Shown here in pieces: positions 7,984 through 15,411 of a stretch of DNA of 42,179 nucleotides (positions within the stretch are counted from its first letter, which is position 1; the number at the start of each line of letters is the position of its first letter). The position numbers and the translations under genes are program-made. Below the pieces are notes generated by a model, which was not told the DNA's origin, did no database searches, and saw only the letters and a program-made list of their open reading frames with translations. Location: the IMG/VR virus record IMGVR_UViG_3300025009_001342, positions 1-42,179 of that record; one strand, given 5' to 3'. Source of the DNA: a virus.

Positions 7984-8268
7984 TCAATCCAAATCTCTTT
8001 CCTCGCTATTCTCAAGCAAATCCATCACAGCATCAAAATAATCAATAACATCCTCACTTGGCTCAATGTCCCATCCACGATCATAATAAACTTCACAATC
8101 ATTATGATTAAACTGTTCTCCACCAAAAATTGCTAATACACTAACCCTTCCACCATCAATTCCAAGTCTAGATGGGGTGTTGTATAGTTTAGCATTAAAT
8201 TTAAATCTACCAACTTCCCCTTTAACCCAATTAGAATTATTGTCAAATTTAGTAAAATATGCTTGCAT
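7984..8268 (-). CDS. Hypothetical small acidic plasmid/phage protein, 94 aa
   Basis: ATG at 8268 with AAGGAGG seven bases upstream. The product contains WVKGEVGRFKFNAKLYNTPS, a GIDGGRVSVL stretch and YDRGWDIEPSE, followed by an acidic tail. The order 'WVKG...F.AKLY..PS..GIDGGR...YDRGWDIEP' is familiar from small uncharacterised proteins of Firmicute mobile elements (DUF7678-like, from memory). No catalytic motif is visible. Confidence 0.7.
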   Translation of the reverse strand: MQAYFTKFDNNSNWVKGEVGRFKFNAKLYNTPSRLGIDGGRVSVLAIFGGEQFNHNDCEVYYDRGWDIEPSEDVIDYFDAVMDLLENSEERDLD

Positions 8269-8294
8269 TATGATTCCTCCTTAATTACTCACTC

Positions 8295-8537
8295 CTACTC
8301 CCCTCTACCTCCTCCGCACTCATAAACAAAAATAAAATTAACATAATTTAAACTTATCTTTAAAACATTTTCCACAGATTCTTCTAATCCACAAATTTCA
8401 CTGATATAATTTTTAGCAGAATAATCTCTTTTTGCTCTAATTAAACATTTCGCAACTTCATCAGTGATAGTAAAAACAGAATCGAAATCATCATCATTTT
8501 GATTACAAATGATGATACATTCAGGTTTTTGTTTCAA
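8295..8537 (-). CDS. Hypothetical protein, 80 aa, TTG start
   Basis: The start is TTG at 8537, nine bases after AAAGGAG; no ATG is available in the right place. The protein (MKQKPECIIICNQNDDDFDS...) is acidic, with several cysteines and a GGGRGE tail. It overlaps the end of the winged-helix gene upstream by 17 bp, so the pair is likely translated together. Family not recognised. Confidence 0.6.
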   Translation of the reverse strand: MKQKPECIIICNQNDDDFDSVFTITDEVAKCLIRAKRDYSAKNYISEICGLEESVENVLKISLNYVNFIFVYECGGGRGE

Positions 8538-8826
8538 TCATTTCAACTCCTTTGGATGTAATGTAGAATGAATTGGCATTCCTCTCTTTCCACCCTAGTT
8601 TAACCATTCCAAGCATTAAAAGATGATTTAGATTATGTCTGACTCTCAAATGATTGATGTCAATTGCAAGAGATATATTCCTTACAGTTCTGCTGTTCAT
8701 TGGATCAGTAAGATTTTCTGAAAATAAATGATGTAGAATATCTATCTCTAATTTTGATAGCATTTTAATTAGTTCACCTCGCTTTGTTTTAATAATGTGT
8801 GATAATGTATCTGATTGTTCAACCAT
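8521..8826 (-). CDS. Winged helix-turn-helix regulator
   Basis: A 101-residue protein whose residues 22-98 form a compact winged helix: KLEIDILHHLFSENL, a turn, NHLRVRHNLNHLLMLGMVKL as recognition helix and lead into the wing, and NSFYITSKGVEMIE at the end. This is the arrangement of small MarR/ArsR-like DNA-binding proteins. ATG 8826 has GGAG eight bases upstream. ATG 8763 (MLSKLEID...) is an alternative that would give only the folded domain. Likely a local transcription regulator at the head of the 8.8-7.4 kb gene group; target unknown. Confidence 0.65.
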   Translation of the reverse strand: MVEQSDTLSHIIKTKRGELIKMLSKLEIDILHHLFSENLTDPMNSRTVRNISLAIDINHLRVRHNLNHLLMLGMVKLGWKERNANSFYITSKGVEMIETKT

Positions 8827-8984
8827 GCTTCATACTCCATCTTATTGATTGATAATTGTCCATTATGTTAGTCAATTTATGGGAAATCTTTGGACTTAAA
8901 TGAAGTTGATTAATCAGACCTATACAATTACCCAAACATTATTTTATATGCTTTAATTTGATTTATTTTGTAAATTAATTTAAG
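8827..8984. other. Intergenic stretch between regulator gene and partition terminator
   Basis: A very AT-rich gap upstream of the winged-helix gene. A minus-strand TTGACT at 8874-8869 could be a -35, but the matching -10 is poor. I found no gene or clear repeat here. Confidence 0.35.
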
Positions 8985-9019
8985 ATTAATAAAAGAAAAG
9001 CCCTGATTTCTCAGGACTT
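8985..9019 (-). terminator. Rho-independent terminator of the partition operon
   Basis: CCTGA / TCAGG stem, extended by AAG/CTT pairs across one mismatch (8998-9019, 4-nt loop), just after the ParR-like stop codon. In the minus direction it is followed by TTCTTTTATTA. Confidence 0.8.
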
Positions 9020-9024
9020 AATAC

Positions 9025-9279
9025 TTAATCGTCAAACATATTAAAATTGATTTCTTTTACTGGTTTTGTTTTAGATCGCTCTTCCATTCTAATTTCATCT
9101 TTTTTAACAAATACATCTATATAGATTTCCTCTTCATCCTCTAACATTACCTTATCTTCACCTTTAAAAAAATAATCATACAAAGCTCTTCTAATTACTT
9201 TGCTTCTCCTATTCTTAGGGATTGCATCAAGAAATGGTTTTAAGATTCTGTCGTCTCTAAAGTTTCTAATTTCCCCCAT
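9025..9279 (-). CDS. ParR-like partition adaptor (ribbon-helix-helix candidate)
   Basis: An 84-residue protein. The N-terminal half is basic and helix-rich (RSKVIRRALYDYFFKGED), as in the ribbon-helix-helix DNA-binding part of ParR-type proteins. The C-terminal half is acidic and mixed (VKEINFNMFDD at the end), as in tails that contact the actin filament. It overlaps the 3' end of the actin-like gene by 40 bp, the standard order of parMR operons. Its expected role is to bind the centromere and couple plasmid DNA to the filament. Assigned mainly by context; the sequence alone is weak evidence. Confidence 0.65.
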   Translation of the reverse strand: MGEIRNFRDDRILKPFLDAIPKNRRSKVIRRALYDYFFKGEDKVMLEDEEEIYIDVFVKKDEIRMEERSKTKPVKEINFNMFDD

Positions 9280-10130
9280 GATAGATTCTTCACCAACTTT
9301 TCTGCCCCTCTTACATTTGAGAATTGACCTTTATGAAGTATTTTTTGAGGCCAATTAAGAAAATGATATATAGCAGACCCTCCTCCTCCAGTAACGATTA
9401 TCTTGTCAATTTTCTTTAAATCATAAAAGGTTGATACATCTGCCTTGATTAATGTTGCAATGTCTGGGTAAAAATTCGCCAATGAGTCATAACCATCATA
9501 TAAATCTACTTCATATATTTTTCTATCAGCACGTTTATAGATTTGCCACATTCCATTATTTGTAGTTTTGCAAAGTTCTCTAACTATTTCACCTCTGAGT
9601 AAATAAATTAGATTTACAGTACCCATTCCTACATCAACGATTAAAGTAACATTAGGAATTTCTTCTTTAGTTTTGCCCTCATCATCAAGAAAATAATCCA
9701 TTGACGCACAATATCCCTGTGGGAGACTTTTTATAAGTGTCGGTTTAAAGTTATGAATATGCTCAATATCCCCAATTTTATAATTAATATCCATATCATG
9801 AGAAAACATATCAATAATTGATTTTTTTTCACTAAAATAAGATTCAAATGGAAAAAGAAATACTACTTTGTCTTCATTTTTATAGTTACATAAGGTATAT
9901 TTAGTAAGAATTTTGAATGTTGATTGCTCTGTTTTAATTCCTTCAAGTGAATAATCTTGAGCATACCCATGTAAAATTGCATCTTCTCCAATGTAATGAT
10001 TATCAATAACCCACATTTTCTTTTCAGTAAAAGAATCTTGATATTTCCCTATGACAGAAAGAATCTTTAATTCCCTGCCTTTTGAATTTAACGCCTTCAC
10101 ATATGAATTACCACAGTCCAAAAACAGCAT
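9240..10130 (-). CDS. ParM-like plasmid segregation actin
   Basis: A 296-residue protein with the actin-fold nucleotide motifs in order: FLDCGNSYVKALN (phosphate 1, residues 3-15), LIVDVGMGTVNLIYLLRG (phosphate 2) and KIIVTGGGGSAIYHFL (adenosine loop). This matches ParM/StbA/AlfA-type bacterial actins that polymerise to move plasmid copies apart. ATG at 10130 is six bases from AGGAGG. A longer open frame upstream merely reads through the palindrome at 10148-10192 and is not used. It is transcribed with the adaptor gene and ends at a terminator. The promoter lies within the palindrome, so the operon is probably self-repressed. Confidence 0.87.
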   Translation of the reverse strand: MLFLDCGNSYVKALNSKGRELKILSVIGKYQDSFTEKKMWVIDNHYIGEDAILHGYAQDYSLEGIKTEQSTFKILTKYTLCNYKNEDKVVFLFPFESYFSEKKSIIDMFSHDMDINYKIGDIEHIHNFKPTLIKSLPQGYCASMDYFLDDEGKTKEEIPNVTLIVDVGMGTVNLIYLLRGEIVRELCKTTNNGMWQIYKRADRKIYEVDLYDGYDSLANFYPDIATLIKADVSTFYDLKKIDKIIVTGGGGSAIYHFLNWPQKILHKGQFSNVRGAEKLVKNLSWGKLETLETTES

Positions 10131-10147
10131 ATTTACTCCTCCTTTGA

Positions 10148-10192
10148 TTTGTAATACAATTGTAAGACATTGTCTTACAATTGTATTACAAA
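10148..10192. repeat. 45-bp palindrome: probable partition operator/centromere
   Basis: A perfect inverted repeat with 22-bp arms (10148-10169 and 10171-10192) around one central T. Each arm is itself made of two 11-bp units related to TTGTAATACAA (a TTGTAA-x-ACAA pattern). The array therefore offers four binding sites in alternating orientation. It covers the -10 and transcription start of the actin operon and lies directly before its ribosome site, as expected for a ParR-type operator. In RNA the 5' half could also fold into a hairpin. Confidence 0.75.
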
Positions 10193-10208
10193 TTTTATGA
10201 AAATACAA
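10180..10208 (-). promoter_or_regulatory. Promoter of the parM-like operon
   Basis: Minus strand: -35 TTGTAT at 10208-10203, a 17-bp spacer and -10 TACAAT at 10185-10180. The -10 lies inside one arm of the palindrome, so a protein bound there would block transcription. Confidence 0.65.
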
Positions 10209-10214
10209 GAGGTT

Positions 10215-11720
10215 TTATGATTCTAATAAATTATCATAATATTTCCAACCAAGAGGTACTCCTGTTTCGGGATGCAATCCGCAATACTTTGCTTTATTTC
10301 TGCAACATAGAGATATACCTGAATGAAAAATATTATATTTTAATCCAGCCTCTGTTTGAGAATTAAATATTTCTCCAGTAGTAGTGCATATTATTTTACT
10401 AAAAACTCTTTTGCTTTTATATCCACTTTTTCTAGTCTCTTCTTTTGGGTCGTAATCACACCAACCTAGCTCAGTTCCCTGCTTAAGATATTTTATAACC
10501 GTTGATCTACATTTTTTTATTATACTTGATATTTTTAATGTGTTTTTAATATCATTCCACATATTACAAATAGTTTTTACAATGCTTTTACAAGCATATT
10601 CATAACATTTTAACCAGTCTATATCACTTTCTGAAAAATTTAAAAGTTTTGGCAAATCTGATTTCATAATACTGTTTTTAATCCAATTCATATTTGAATA
10701 TCGACAATCTAAGACTATGTAATTATTAATATTATTGTTTCTAGCTAATTGTTCTTTTACTTTGTCATTCTCTTGGACTTCATTTAATCTCATTCTCCAT
10801 GTACTATTAGTTTCTTCATAATGTTGAATTCCTTGACACTCACAAATAATTTCATCAATTTTATTTATGTAAAAGTCATATTTATAATTATCGCACCATT
10901 TGAAAGTTTTTTCAGATAATTGTGTATTAAAATCATTGCCTAATAATTGTTCAAATACATTAAATAAAAATTTCTCAGGAAAACTTATACCGTCCCCACA
11001 ACATTCACATCCAAATCCTTTTTTCCACAATTTATCCAAACTCTTTTGTTTCTCATGTCCACAATCTGGACATTTCATTGGAATTTTTTTATTTGAACCA
11101 ACTGAATATTTATAAGCATCTTCTTTATTAACTAAAAATTTAATAAGTTCTTGATGCGTAACTGAAATTGTATTACACATAATACAATCAAGACTTATGG
11201 TAGATCCTTTTTTTATTGTTGTATAAGTAAAACGAGCAATACTTTTTAATTCGGATTTATGTTCTGGATGATCTAAGCATTTAAACCAGTAGCCCTTATT
11301 ATTAAAACCTACCGAACCATAACTTACATATTTAGGACTTATTATATTGCCATTTTCGTCAATATTTAAACTATAATCCCAACGTGATAATATCCAATCA
11401 GCCAATTCTTTAGAGAGATGGGTATAGCACCACTCATAAAAAGAAATATAATTTTTGTGTCCAGTTTGAGAACATTTATGACAATAATATCTTCCATCTT
11501 CTTTTACATATTTCTTGTAATTAAGCCATTTCATAGGTTTTAAATATTCTTTACATCCATCACATTGAACGTCAACTATAGCACTAGATGCATGTGTTAA
11601 ATCTTCTACTTTTACTTTAAATTCCTCTCCAAGTTTAGTAAAGGCAAATCCTTTATCTATGTACCACTTTTTACTACTAAAATGCCACTTCATTATTACC
11701 TCTTTAGTTATTAATCCCAC
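10215..11720 (-). CDS. Homing-endonuclease-like protein: zinc ribbons, PD-(D/E)XK core, NUMOD-like tail
   Basis: A 501-residue protein. The N-terminal ~250 residues carry several cysteine pairs (CDGC...CHKC, CIMC, CPDC...CECC), suggesting repeated zinc-binding modules. Near residue 290, YDFYINKIDEIICECQGIQH fits the D...E-x-Q core of PD-(D/E)XK/Vsr-like nucleases. Residues from ~430 on (TTTGEIFNSQTEAGLKYNI) look like a NUMOD1-type DNA-binding repeat, common in homing endonucleases. GTG at 11720 has AGGAGG eight bases away; ATG at 11693 is weaker. It has its own strong promoter and lies between the origin and the partition operon. Probably a selfish free-standing endonuclease; its target is unknown. 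Confidence 0.75.
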   Translation of the reverse strand: MGLITKEVIMKWHFSSKKWYIDKGFAFTKLGEEFKVKVEDLTHASSAIVDVQCDGCKEYLKPMKWLNYKKYVKEDGRYYCHKCSQTGHKNYISFYEWCYTHLSKELADWILSRWDYSLNIDENGNIISPKYVSYGSVGFNNKGYWFKCLDHPEHKSELKSIARFTYTTIKKGSTISLDCIMCNTISVTHQELIKFLVNKEDAYKYSVGSNKKIPMKCPDCGHEKQKSLDKLWKKGFGCECCGDGISFPEKFLFNVFEQLLGNDFNTQLSEKTFKWCDNYKYDFYINKIDEIICECQGIQHYEETNSTWRMRLNEVQENDKVKEQLARNNNINNYIVLDCRYSNMNWIKNSIMKSDLPKLLNFSESDIDWLKCYEYACKSIVKTICNMWNDIKNTLKISSIIKKCRSTVIKYLKQGTELGWCDYDPKEETRKSGYKSKRVFSKIICTTTGEIFNSQTEAGLKYNIFHSGISLCCRNKAKYCGLHPETGVPLGWKYYDNLLES

Positions 11721-11769
11721 AATCTAATCCTCCTCTTTCTATAAATTATTATATTTCTCCCTACTTAAT

Positions 11770-11798
11770 ATTATAGCATAAATAGTAAATCATGTCAA
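11770..11798 (-). promoter_or_regulatory. Strong sigma-A promoter of the homing-endonuclease gene
   Basis: TTGACA (11798-11793), a 17-bp spacer and TATAAT (11775-11770), a perfect consensus on the minus strand, about 50 bp before the GTG at 11720. Confidence 0.88.
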
Positions 11799-11957
11799 CA
11801 TATATTTATTTTATAATTTAATAATTTTCTCTATCCCTTTCAGTGTTGTCCGGCCCAAACACTTATCAACATGTGTATAAAATTTTAGAAACTTATACAC
11901 AGCCTTGTCGATTTGTAGTATAATGTATTAACATGTCCAACCCATATTAATGTTAAT
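11796..11957. other. Probable replication origin: AT-rich stretch plus DnaA boxes
   Basis: Positions 11796-11840 are almost pure A/T, a possible unwinding region. Next come three sites close to the DnaA box TTATCCACA: TTATCAACA (11863-11871), the inverted TGTGTATAA (11872-11880) and TTATACACA (11893-11901). Two short inverted repeats follow the same pattern of local symmetry: AGTGTT/AACACT (11842-11847, 11858-11863) and ATTAACAT/ATGTTAAT (11927-11934, 11950-11957). The rep gene follows, and its product ends in a DnaA-domain-I-like segment. Position and motifs support an origin; function is inferred. Confidence 0.65.
11896..11924 (+). promoter_or_regulatory. Probable rep promoter overlapping a DnaA box
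   Basis: Perfect TATAAT at 11919-11924, 17 bp after TACACA (11896-11901, 4 of 6 matches to the -35 consensus). The -35 lies within the third DnaA-like box, so DnaA binding could control rep transcription. The start would be near 11931, giving a leader of about 198 nt. Confidence 0.6.
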
Positions 11958-11977
11958 TTTTAGCAAAAGAATAATAG

Positions 11978-12049
11978 CAAAAACTCCTTGAAGTGCTAGT
12001 TTGGTCGCGAACACTTCAAGGAGCCACAGCAGAGGTTGTTTTCGTTTGT
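11978..12049 (-). ncRNA. Antisense RNA against the rep leader (about 70 nt)
   Basis: A complete minus-strand transcription unit inside the rep leader. The promoter is TAGACA (12084-12079), a 17-bp spacer and TATAAT (12061-12056), predicting a start near 12049. It ends at a hairpin with perfect 12-bp arms (CTCCTTGAAGTG / CACTTCAAGGAG, 11984-11995 and 12012-12023, 16-nt loop) followed by TTTTT. The sense-strand loop contains TTGG, which fits the YUNR U-turn pattern common in kissing loops of copy-number RNAs. The 5' part is complementary to leader segment 12030-12049. By analogy with pT181/pIP501 counter-transcribed RNAs it would lower Rep synthesis. The RNA itself is predicted, not shown. Confidence 0.8.
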
Positions 12050-12125
12050 ATTTTTATTATAACAAAAAGAAAACCTTCTGTCTAGTGTGTTTTTGTTGTT
12101 GGCAAAACATGGAGAGAAGGTTTTT
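12030..12125 (+). promoter_or_regulatory. Attenuator/ribosome-site switch in the rep leader
   Basis: Three leader segments can pair in two ways. Segment I (12030-12043, CAGAGGTTGTTTTC) pairs imperfectly with II (12069-12080, GAAAACCTTCTG). II also pairs perfectly over 10 bp (12070-12079) with III (12115-12124, AGAAGGTTTT). III contains the rep ribosome site and is followed by a short T run. Antisense RNA covering segment I would free II to pair with III, ending transcription or hiding the ribosome site. Without it, I-II pairing leaves rep open. This is pT181-type logic, inferred from complementarity. Confidence 0.65.
12056..12084 (-). promoter_or_regulatory. Promoter of the antisense RNA
   Basis: Minus strand TAGACA (12084-12079), 17-bp spacer, TATAAT (12061-12056): one mismatch from consensus. 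No open frame follows it before the terminator at 11984. Confidence 0.8.
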
Positions 12126-12128
12126 ATT

Positions 12129-13058
12129 ATGAATATGATTAGAGATCCAAAGAAGTTAAGAAGAGTTCCAATCAAAGAAGAATTAGTTGAAATTACAGGT
12201 GATTACATTAAGGCAGTTATTTTGCAACAATTTATTTACTGGTCAGAAAGAACCAAAGATTATGACCAATTTGTTTTAGAAGAAAAGTTTCAGGCCGAAA
12301 GGTGTGGATATGAATACAAGGCAGAATTGAAAAACGGATGGATATTTAAGAGTTCTGAACAACTATCAGAAGAAACTATGCTTAGATTAAAACATACCGC
12401 AATGCGTACACATATTAAGGTATTAGTGGATAAGGGTTTTCTATCTGAGAGAACTAATCCTCTTGATAAACGGGATAGAACCATACAATATCGTGTGAAC
12501 ATTTTAGCAATACAACTTGATCTACTAGAACATAACTATGTCTTAGATGGATATTCTAGTCCAATTAATTTTGAAACTCTTATGGAAGTTATCCACAAGA
12601 AAAAGCAATCTCGGAATGCGGAAATGCAAACATCATTAAATGGAAATGCTTCATCAGAATGTGAGATTGCACAGCCGGAAAACAATAATGGCATAGAATA
12701 TGGGGTTGAAGACATAATTGCATTCTCGGAAAACGGAAATGCATCTCCGCAAATATGCAATGCAACTAGCGAAAACATGCAAGCATTACCAGAGACTACT
12801 TACAGAGATATATATCTTATTGATATTAATCGCGTGTGGGAAGAGGTTGTGGATAACTTGAGAAAGAAATTGTCTCCTGCTTCTCTGTCTGCTTGGATAT
12901 TACCCATCATACCAGAAATACAGGAGACAAAGTTAATACTTAATTGTTCAAGTCAATTTGCTGTGGATTGGATAGAGGGAAAATATCTTAGTATGATTGT
13001 TAATTGTTTGCCTGAAAATAGTGGAATTAAGGATGTTGTTGTATGTGAAAGTTCTTAA
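12129..13058 (+). CDS. Plasmid replication initiator with C-terminal DnaA-domain-I-like segment
   Basis: A 309-residue protein. The N-terminal ~150 residues contain ITGDYIKAVILQQFIYWSER and helix-rich stretches typical of winged-helix initiators of Firmicute plasmids and phages. Residues ~155-225 are a Ser/Asn-rich linker. The last ~75 residues (VWEEVVDNLRKKLSPASLSA ... LILNCSSQFAVDWIEGKYL) closely follow the DnaA N-terminal domain, the region that binds DnaB helicase and other partners. ATG at 12129 has AGAAGG eight bases upstream; the longer open frame starting before it crosses the leader hairpins. Expression is probably limited by the antisense RNA. Confidence 0.8.
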   Translation: MNMIRDPKKLRRVPIKEELVEITGDYIKAVILQQFIYWSERTKDYDQFVLEEKFQAERCGYEYKAELKNGWIFKSSEQLSEETMLRLKHTAMRTHIKVLVDKGFLSERTNPLDKRDRTIQYRVNILAIQLDLLEHNYVLDGYSSPINFETLMEVIHKKKQSRNAEMQTSLNGNASSECEIAQPENNNGIEYGVEDIIAFSENGNASPQICNATSENMQALPETTYRDIYLIDINRVWEEVVDNLRKKLSPASLSAWILPIIPEIQETKLILNCSSQFAVDWIEGKYLSMIVNCLPENSGIKDVVVCESS

Positions 13059-13150
13059 AGGTTTTTCAGGAGAAAATGATTGGTAAATATTTATGGTTTT
13101 ATTTGTATTAATTTAGTAGTATTATGTAGCAAAAAGAAAGTTAGTGCAGA

Positions 13151-13933
13151 ATGTTCGACTATGAACAAGAATCAGAAATTGAGAAAATGCTTAAAGATGA
13201 AATCAGAGAGCAAAAGCGAACTGGCAATGGAATTCATGGTCGAGCATTAAGATTAAGAAAACACGAAACAGTTAGAACCCCTTCAGAATCTTTAGTAGGA
13301 ATAGAAAGATTGAAAATTTATGCACCTTCTGTAATTCACTCAACAACGATTGGAGAAATGAAAATGACTGAACTTCTAGAAAAGATTAAATTAGGTGAAA
13401 TTCCATCTAAGTCAGAATTTGAAGCATTAGATTTTGAGAGTAATCAAAAAGCTTTAGCTGAATTGAGAAGATTACACACTAATCATGAAATTATGAAAAG
13501 TTGGAAATGTTCGTCTACATCTCTTAGTAATTTCTTCGCAGAAATGCAAGTTGCAAAAATTAAAGGTGGAGAAATATTGATTGGAAAGTCTGCTGTTGAT
13601 TTTTTAAATAAAGGAAGAATTACAAGAGGATTGCCTAAAATTGGTGAAGATAGTAATCAGGAGAAAATTAAAAGGCCATATAATAGGGTCGCTCCTATAG
13701 ATAATTCTAAAGAAATTCTGAGTGAAAATATTATTCCCACTCAGAATGTAGATTCAATTTTTATTAATCAAAAAGAAACCATAATTGAGAATAACTATTT
13801 AATCAATGTTAATAGAAAATTTAATACTAGGAACTTGGCTTCTTTTTTGGAAAGGTTAACTCTATTTCTCAGTGAAGAGAATCAGGAATTTTTAGTTGAA
13901 ATTAGAGTTATTGAGGTTGGGAGTAAAAGGTAG
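13151..13933 (+). CDS. Hypothetical protein downstream of rep, 260 aa
   Basis: ATG at 13151 has only a weak purine-rich site upstream. The protein starts MFDYEQESEIEKMLKDEIRE and has a basic region (HGRALRLRKHE), a helical middle and, near its end, NTRNLASFLERLTLFLSEEN. No known catalytic motif or membrane segment is visible. It is in the same direction as rep, about 90 bp downstream, and may share its transcript. A role in replication or copy control is suggested only by position. Confidence 0.65.
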   Translation: MFDYEQESEIEKMLKDEIREQKRTGNGIHGRALRLRKHETVRTPSESLVGIERLKIYAPSVIHSTTIGEMKMTELLEKIKLGEIPSKSEFEALDFESNQKALAELRRLHTNHEIMKSWKCSSTSLSNFFAEMQVAKIKGGEILIGKSAVDFLNKGRITRGLPKIGEDSNQEKIKRPYNRVAPIDNSKEILSENIIPTQNVDSIFINQKETIIENNYLINVNRKFNTRNLASFLERLTLFLSEENQEFLVEIRVIEVGSKR

Positions 13934-13940
13934 GTTATTA

Positions 13941-14429
13941 TCAACCCTTAATTATATCAATAAAGAACTCACCTTTGTCAAATAATCCCTGTTTTCTTCC
14001 AACCAATATATTTTCACCATCTGTTGCTACCATACCACATCCACAATGACAAGTTGGAGCAATATCTTCAAACATTACTAAATCCTCAGCAATAACATTT
14101 GAACAGTTCTTCTTGATAATATTCCAAAATATATCTAATACTTCTGATTTTGCTTCATCAATTGTTGTTACAGCACCTTTAATTACTTTGCATTTAACAT
14201 TTTGATTCTCTTTTACTTTTTTACCTGCATAATATCGAATTATATATGCAGTAATAGGTTCTCTGCTTTCACATATAGGACATCTTTTATTATTTTGTGT
14301 GAAATCATAAGGCGTAGTCATATAAGCAGGATGTGATTTATTTTCTGAACAATTGAGCCATATCAATACATCCTTTGCATCATGAGCTATTTCTTTAGGA
14401 CTTCCACCAATTTGTTTAATCTTTGCCAT
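13941..14429 (-). CDS. Cysteine-rich hypothetical protein, 162 aa (treble-clef-like zinc motif)
   Basis: The start is ATG 14429 (MAKIKQIGGSPKEIAHDAKD), nine bases after GAAGGA. Residues ~25-60 carry LIWLNCSENKSHPAYMTTP and KRCPICE, resembling the treble-clef zinc motif seen in nucleases and restriction-linked proteins. A later CHCGCGM cluster may bind a second metal. The frame ends in TGA, converging with the plus-strand gene that stops at 13933. Function not assigned. Confidence 0.6.
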   Translation of the reverse strand: MAKIKQIGGSPKEIAHDAKDVLIWLNCSENKSHPAYMTTPYDFTQNNKRCPICESREPITAYIIRYYAGKKVKENQNVKCKVIKGAVTTIDEAKSEVLDIFWNIIKKNCSNVIAEDLVMFEDIAPTCHCGCGMVATDGENILVGRKQGLFDKGEFFIDIIKG

Positions 14430-14517
14430 TTTTATAATTCCTTCTTTCAATTGTTTTATTTAATCTAATATTGTAGTCTATTGGGCGTTTAAATTTCATA
14501 TTAATATTTCCCTTTTA

Positions 14518-14793
14518 TCACCCACATTTAGGACAAATCAAAATTTTCTCAATTACAGGTGTTCCAAAGTGTTCATTCCTATTTTCATCCCTTTGTTCTA
14601 ACTCGCTTCTGCAAACCTCGCATAGTCCTTCTAATTCGCAATATTCTTCATTTTTATCTGACATAATTGATAACAAACTTTTAAAATCTATAATATCACT
14701 TGTCATTCTCAATCCATTGCAACATTGAAGAAATTCTGGACTTTCAATTGGAAAATTTAAAATATCTTCTAGATCAATATTTGTGTTTATCAT
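14518..14793 (-). CDS. Small hypothetical protein with cysteine pairs, 91 aa
   Basis: ATG at 14793 with AAGGAG nine bases upstream. The sequence is acidic (INTNIDLEDILNFPIESPE) with CEVC in the middle and ICPKCG at the very end, which could form a zinc ribbon. It lies between the nucleotidase gene and the cysteine-rich 162-aa gene in the same direction. No family recognised. Confidence 0.6.
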   Translation of the reverse strand: MINTNIDLEDILNFPIESPEFLQCCNGLRMTSDIIDFKSLLSIMSDKNEEYCELEGLCEVCRSELEQRDENRNEHFGTPVIEKILICPKCG

Positions 14794-14829
14794 ATGGTTG
14801 TCTCCTTTATCTTATGTTTTGTTTCATAT

Positions 14830-15411
14830 TTACAATAATTTATTTGCTATATCTGTCCAATTCAATGCTCTTTCGCCTTGCCAGTTCTCATTCCAGCTTT
14901 TAATCACACCAAAGCATATTCTACGTTCTACTGTTGTGACAGATTTTAAATTTGATTCAACATCATCTATAAATACATTGCCCTTGCCTACTGCATTTAA
15001 TAGACTCTTATCCATTTTACAATTTTTATTTACAAGAAACATTGCTTCTGTAATAAAAGGAAGATTCGTATCAACCCACATTGTTTTATATTTTATATTA
15101 GAAAACGAACCAATACTTATTAAGATAATTTCATATTTTTTATTTAATTCTCTTAAAACTACATATGTATTATGATTAATAAATTTAAGATTATTAAAGA
15201 AATCTCTTTTGCCAAATATCTCTTCTACTTCTTTAACTCCTTTGAGTAAAGGCAATTCATCTGCAAAATCCCATTTATTCACGTTCTGCCATATTGGAGG
15301 AATATAATCAGGGTGATCTTTATAGATTTCTGAATATGTAGTACAAAATGCTTCAGTAGAAGAGGTTATGGTATTATCTATGTCACAGAATAATCGAGGT
15401 CTACTAATCAT
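14830..15411 (-). CDS. HAD-family 5'(3')-nucleotidase-like protein
   Basis: A 193-residue protein starting MISRPRLFCDIDNTITS, with the HAD motif I DxDxT (FCDIDNTI). Motif II is probably EIILISIGS and motif IV is VFIDDVESN near residue 145. This resembles the NT5C-type deoxynucleotidases found in phages and plasmids, which remove phosphate from (deoxy)nucleoside monophosphates. ATG 15411 has GGAG six bases upstream and overlaps the kinase gene by 8 bp. It fits the nucleotide operon, though other HAD phosphatase roles are possible. Confidence 0.7.
   Translation of the reverse strand: MISRPRLFCDIDNTITSSTEAFCTTYSEIYKDHPDYIPPIWQNVNKWDFADELPLLKGVKEVEEIFGKRDFFNNLKFINHNTYVVLRELNKKYEIILISIGSFSNIKYKTMWVDTNLPFITEAMFLVNKNCKMDKSLLNAVGKGNVFIDDVESNLKSVTTVERRICFGVIKSWNENWQGERALNWTDIANKLL

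Noticed and set aside
8869-8874. Minus-strand promoter with TTGACT before the winged-helix gene
   Set aside because: No acceptable -10 lies 16-18 bases downstream, so I did not call it.
9240-10208. Longer ParM-like protein starting at 10208
   Set aside because: The extra 26 residues are encoded by the palindrome and promoter; ATG 10130 has an ideal AGGAGG and starts at the actin fold.
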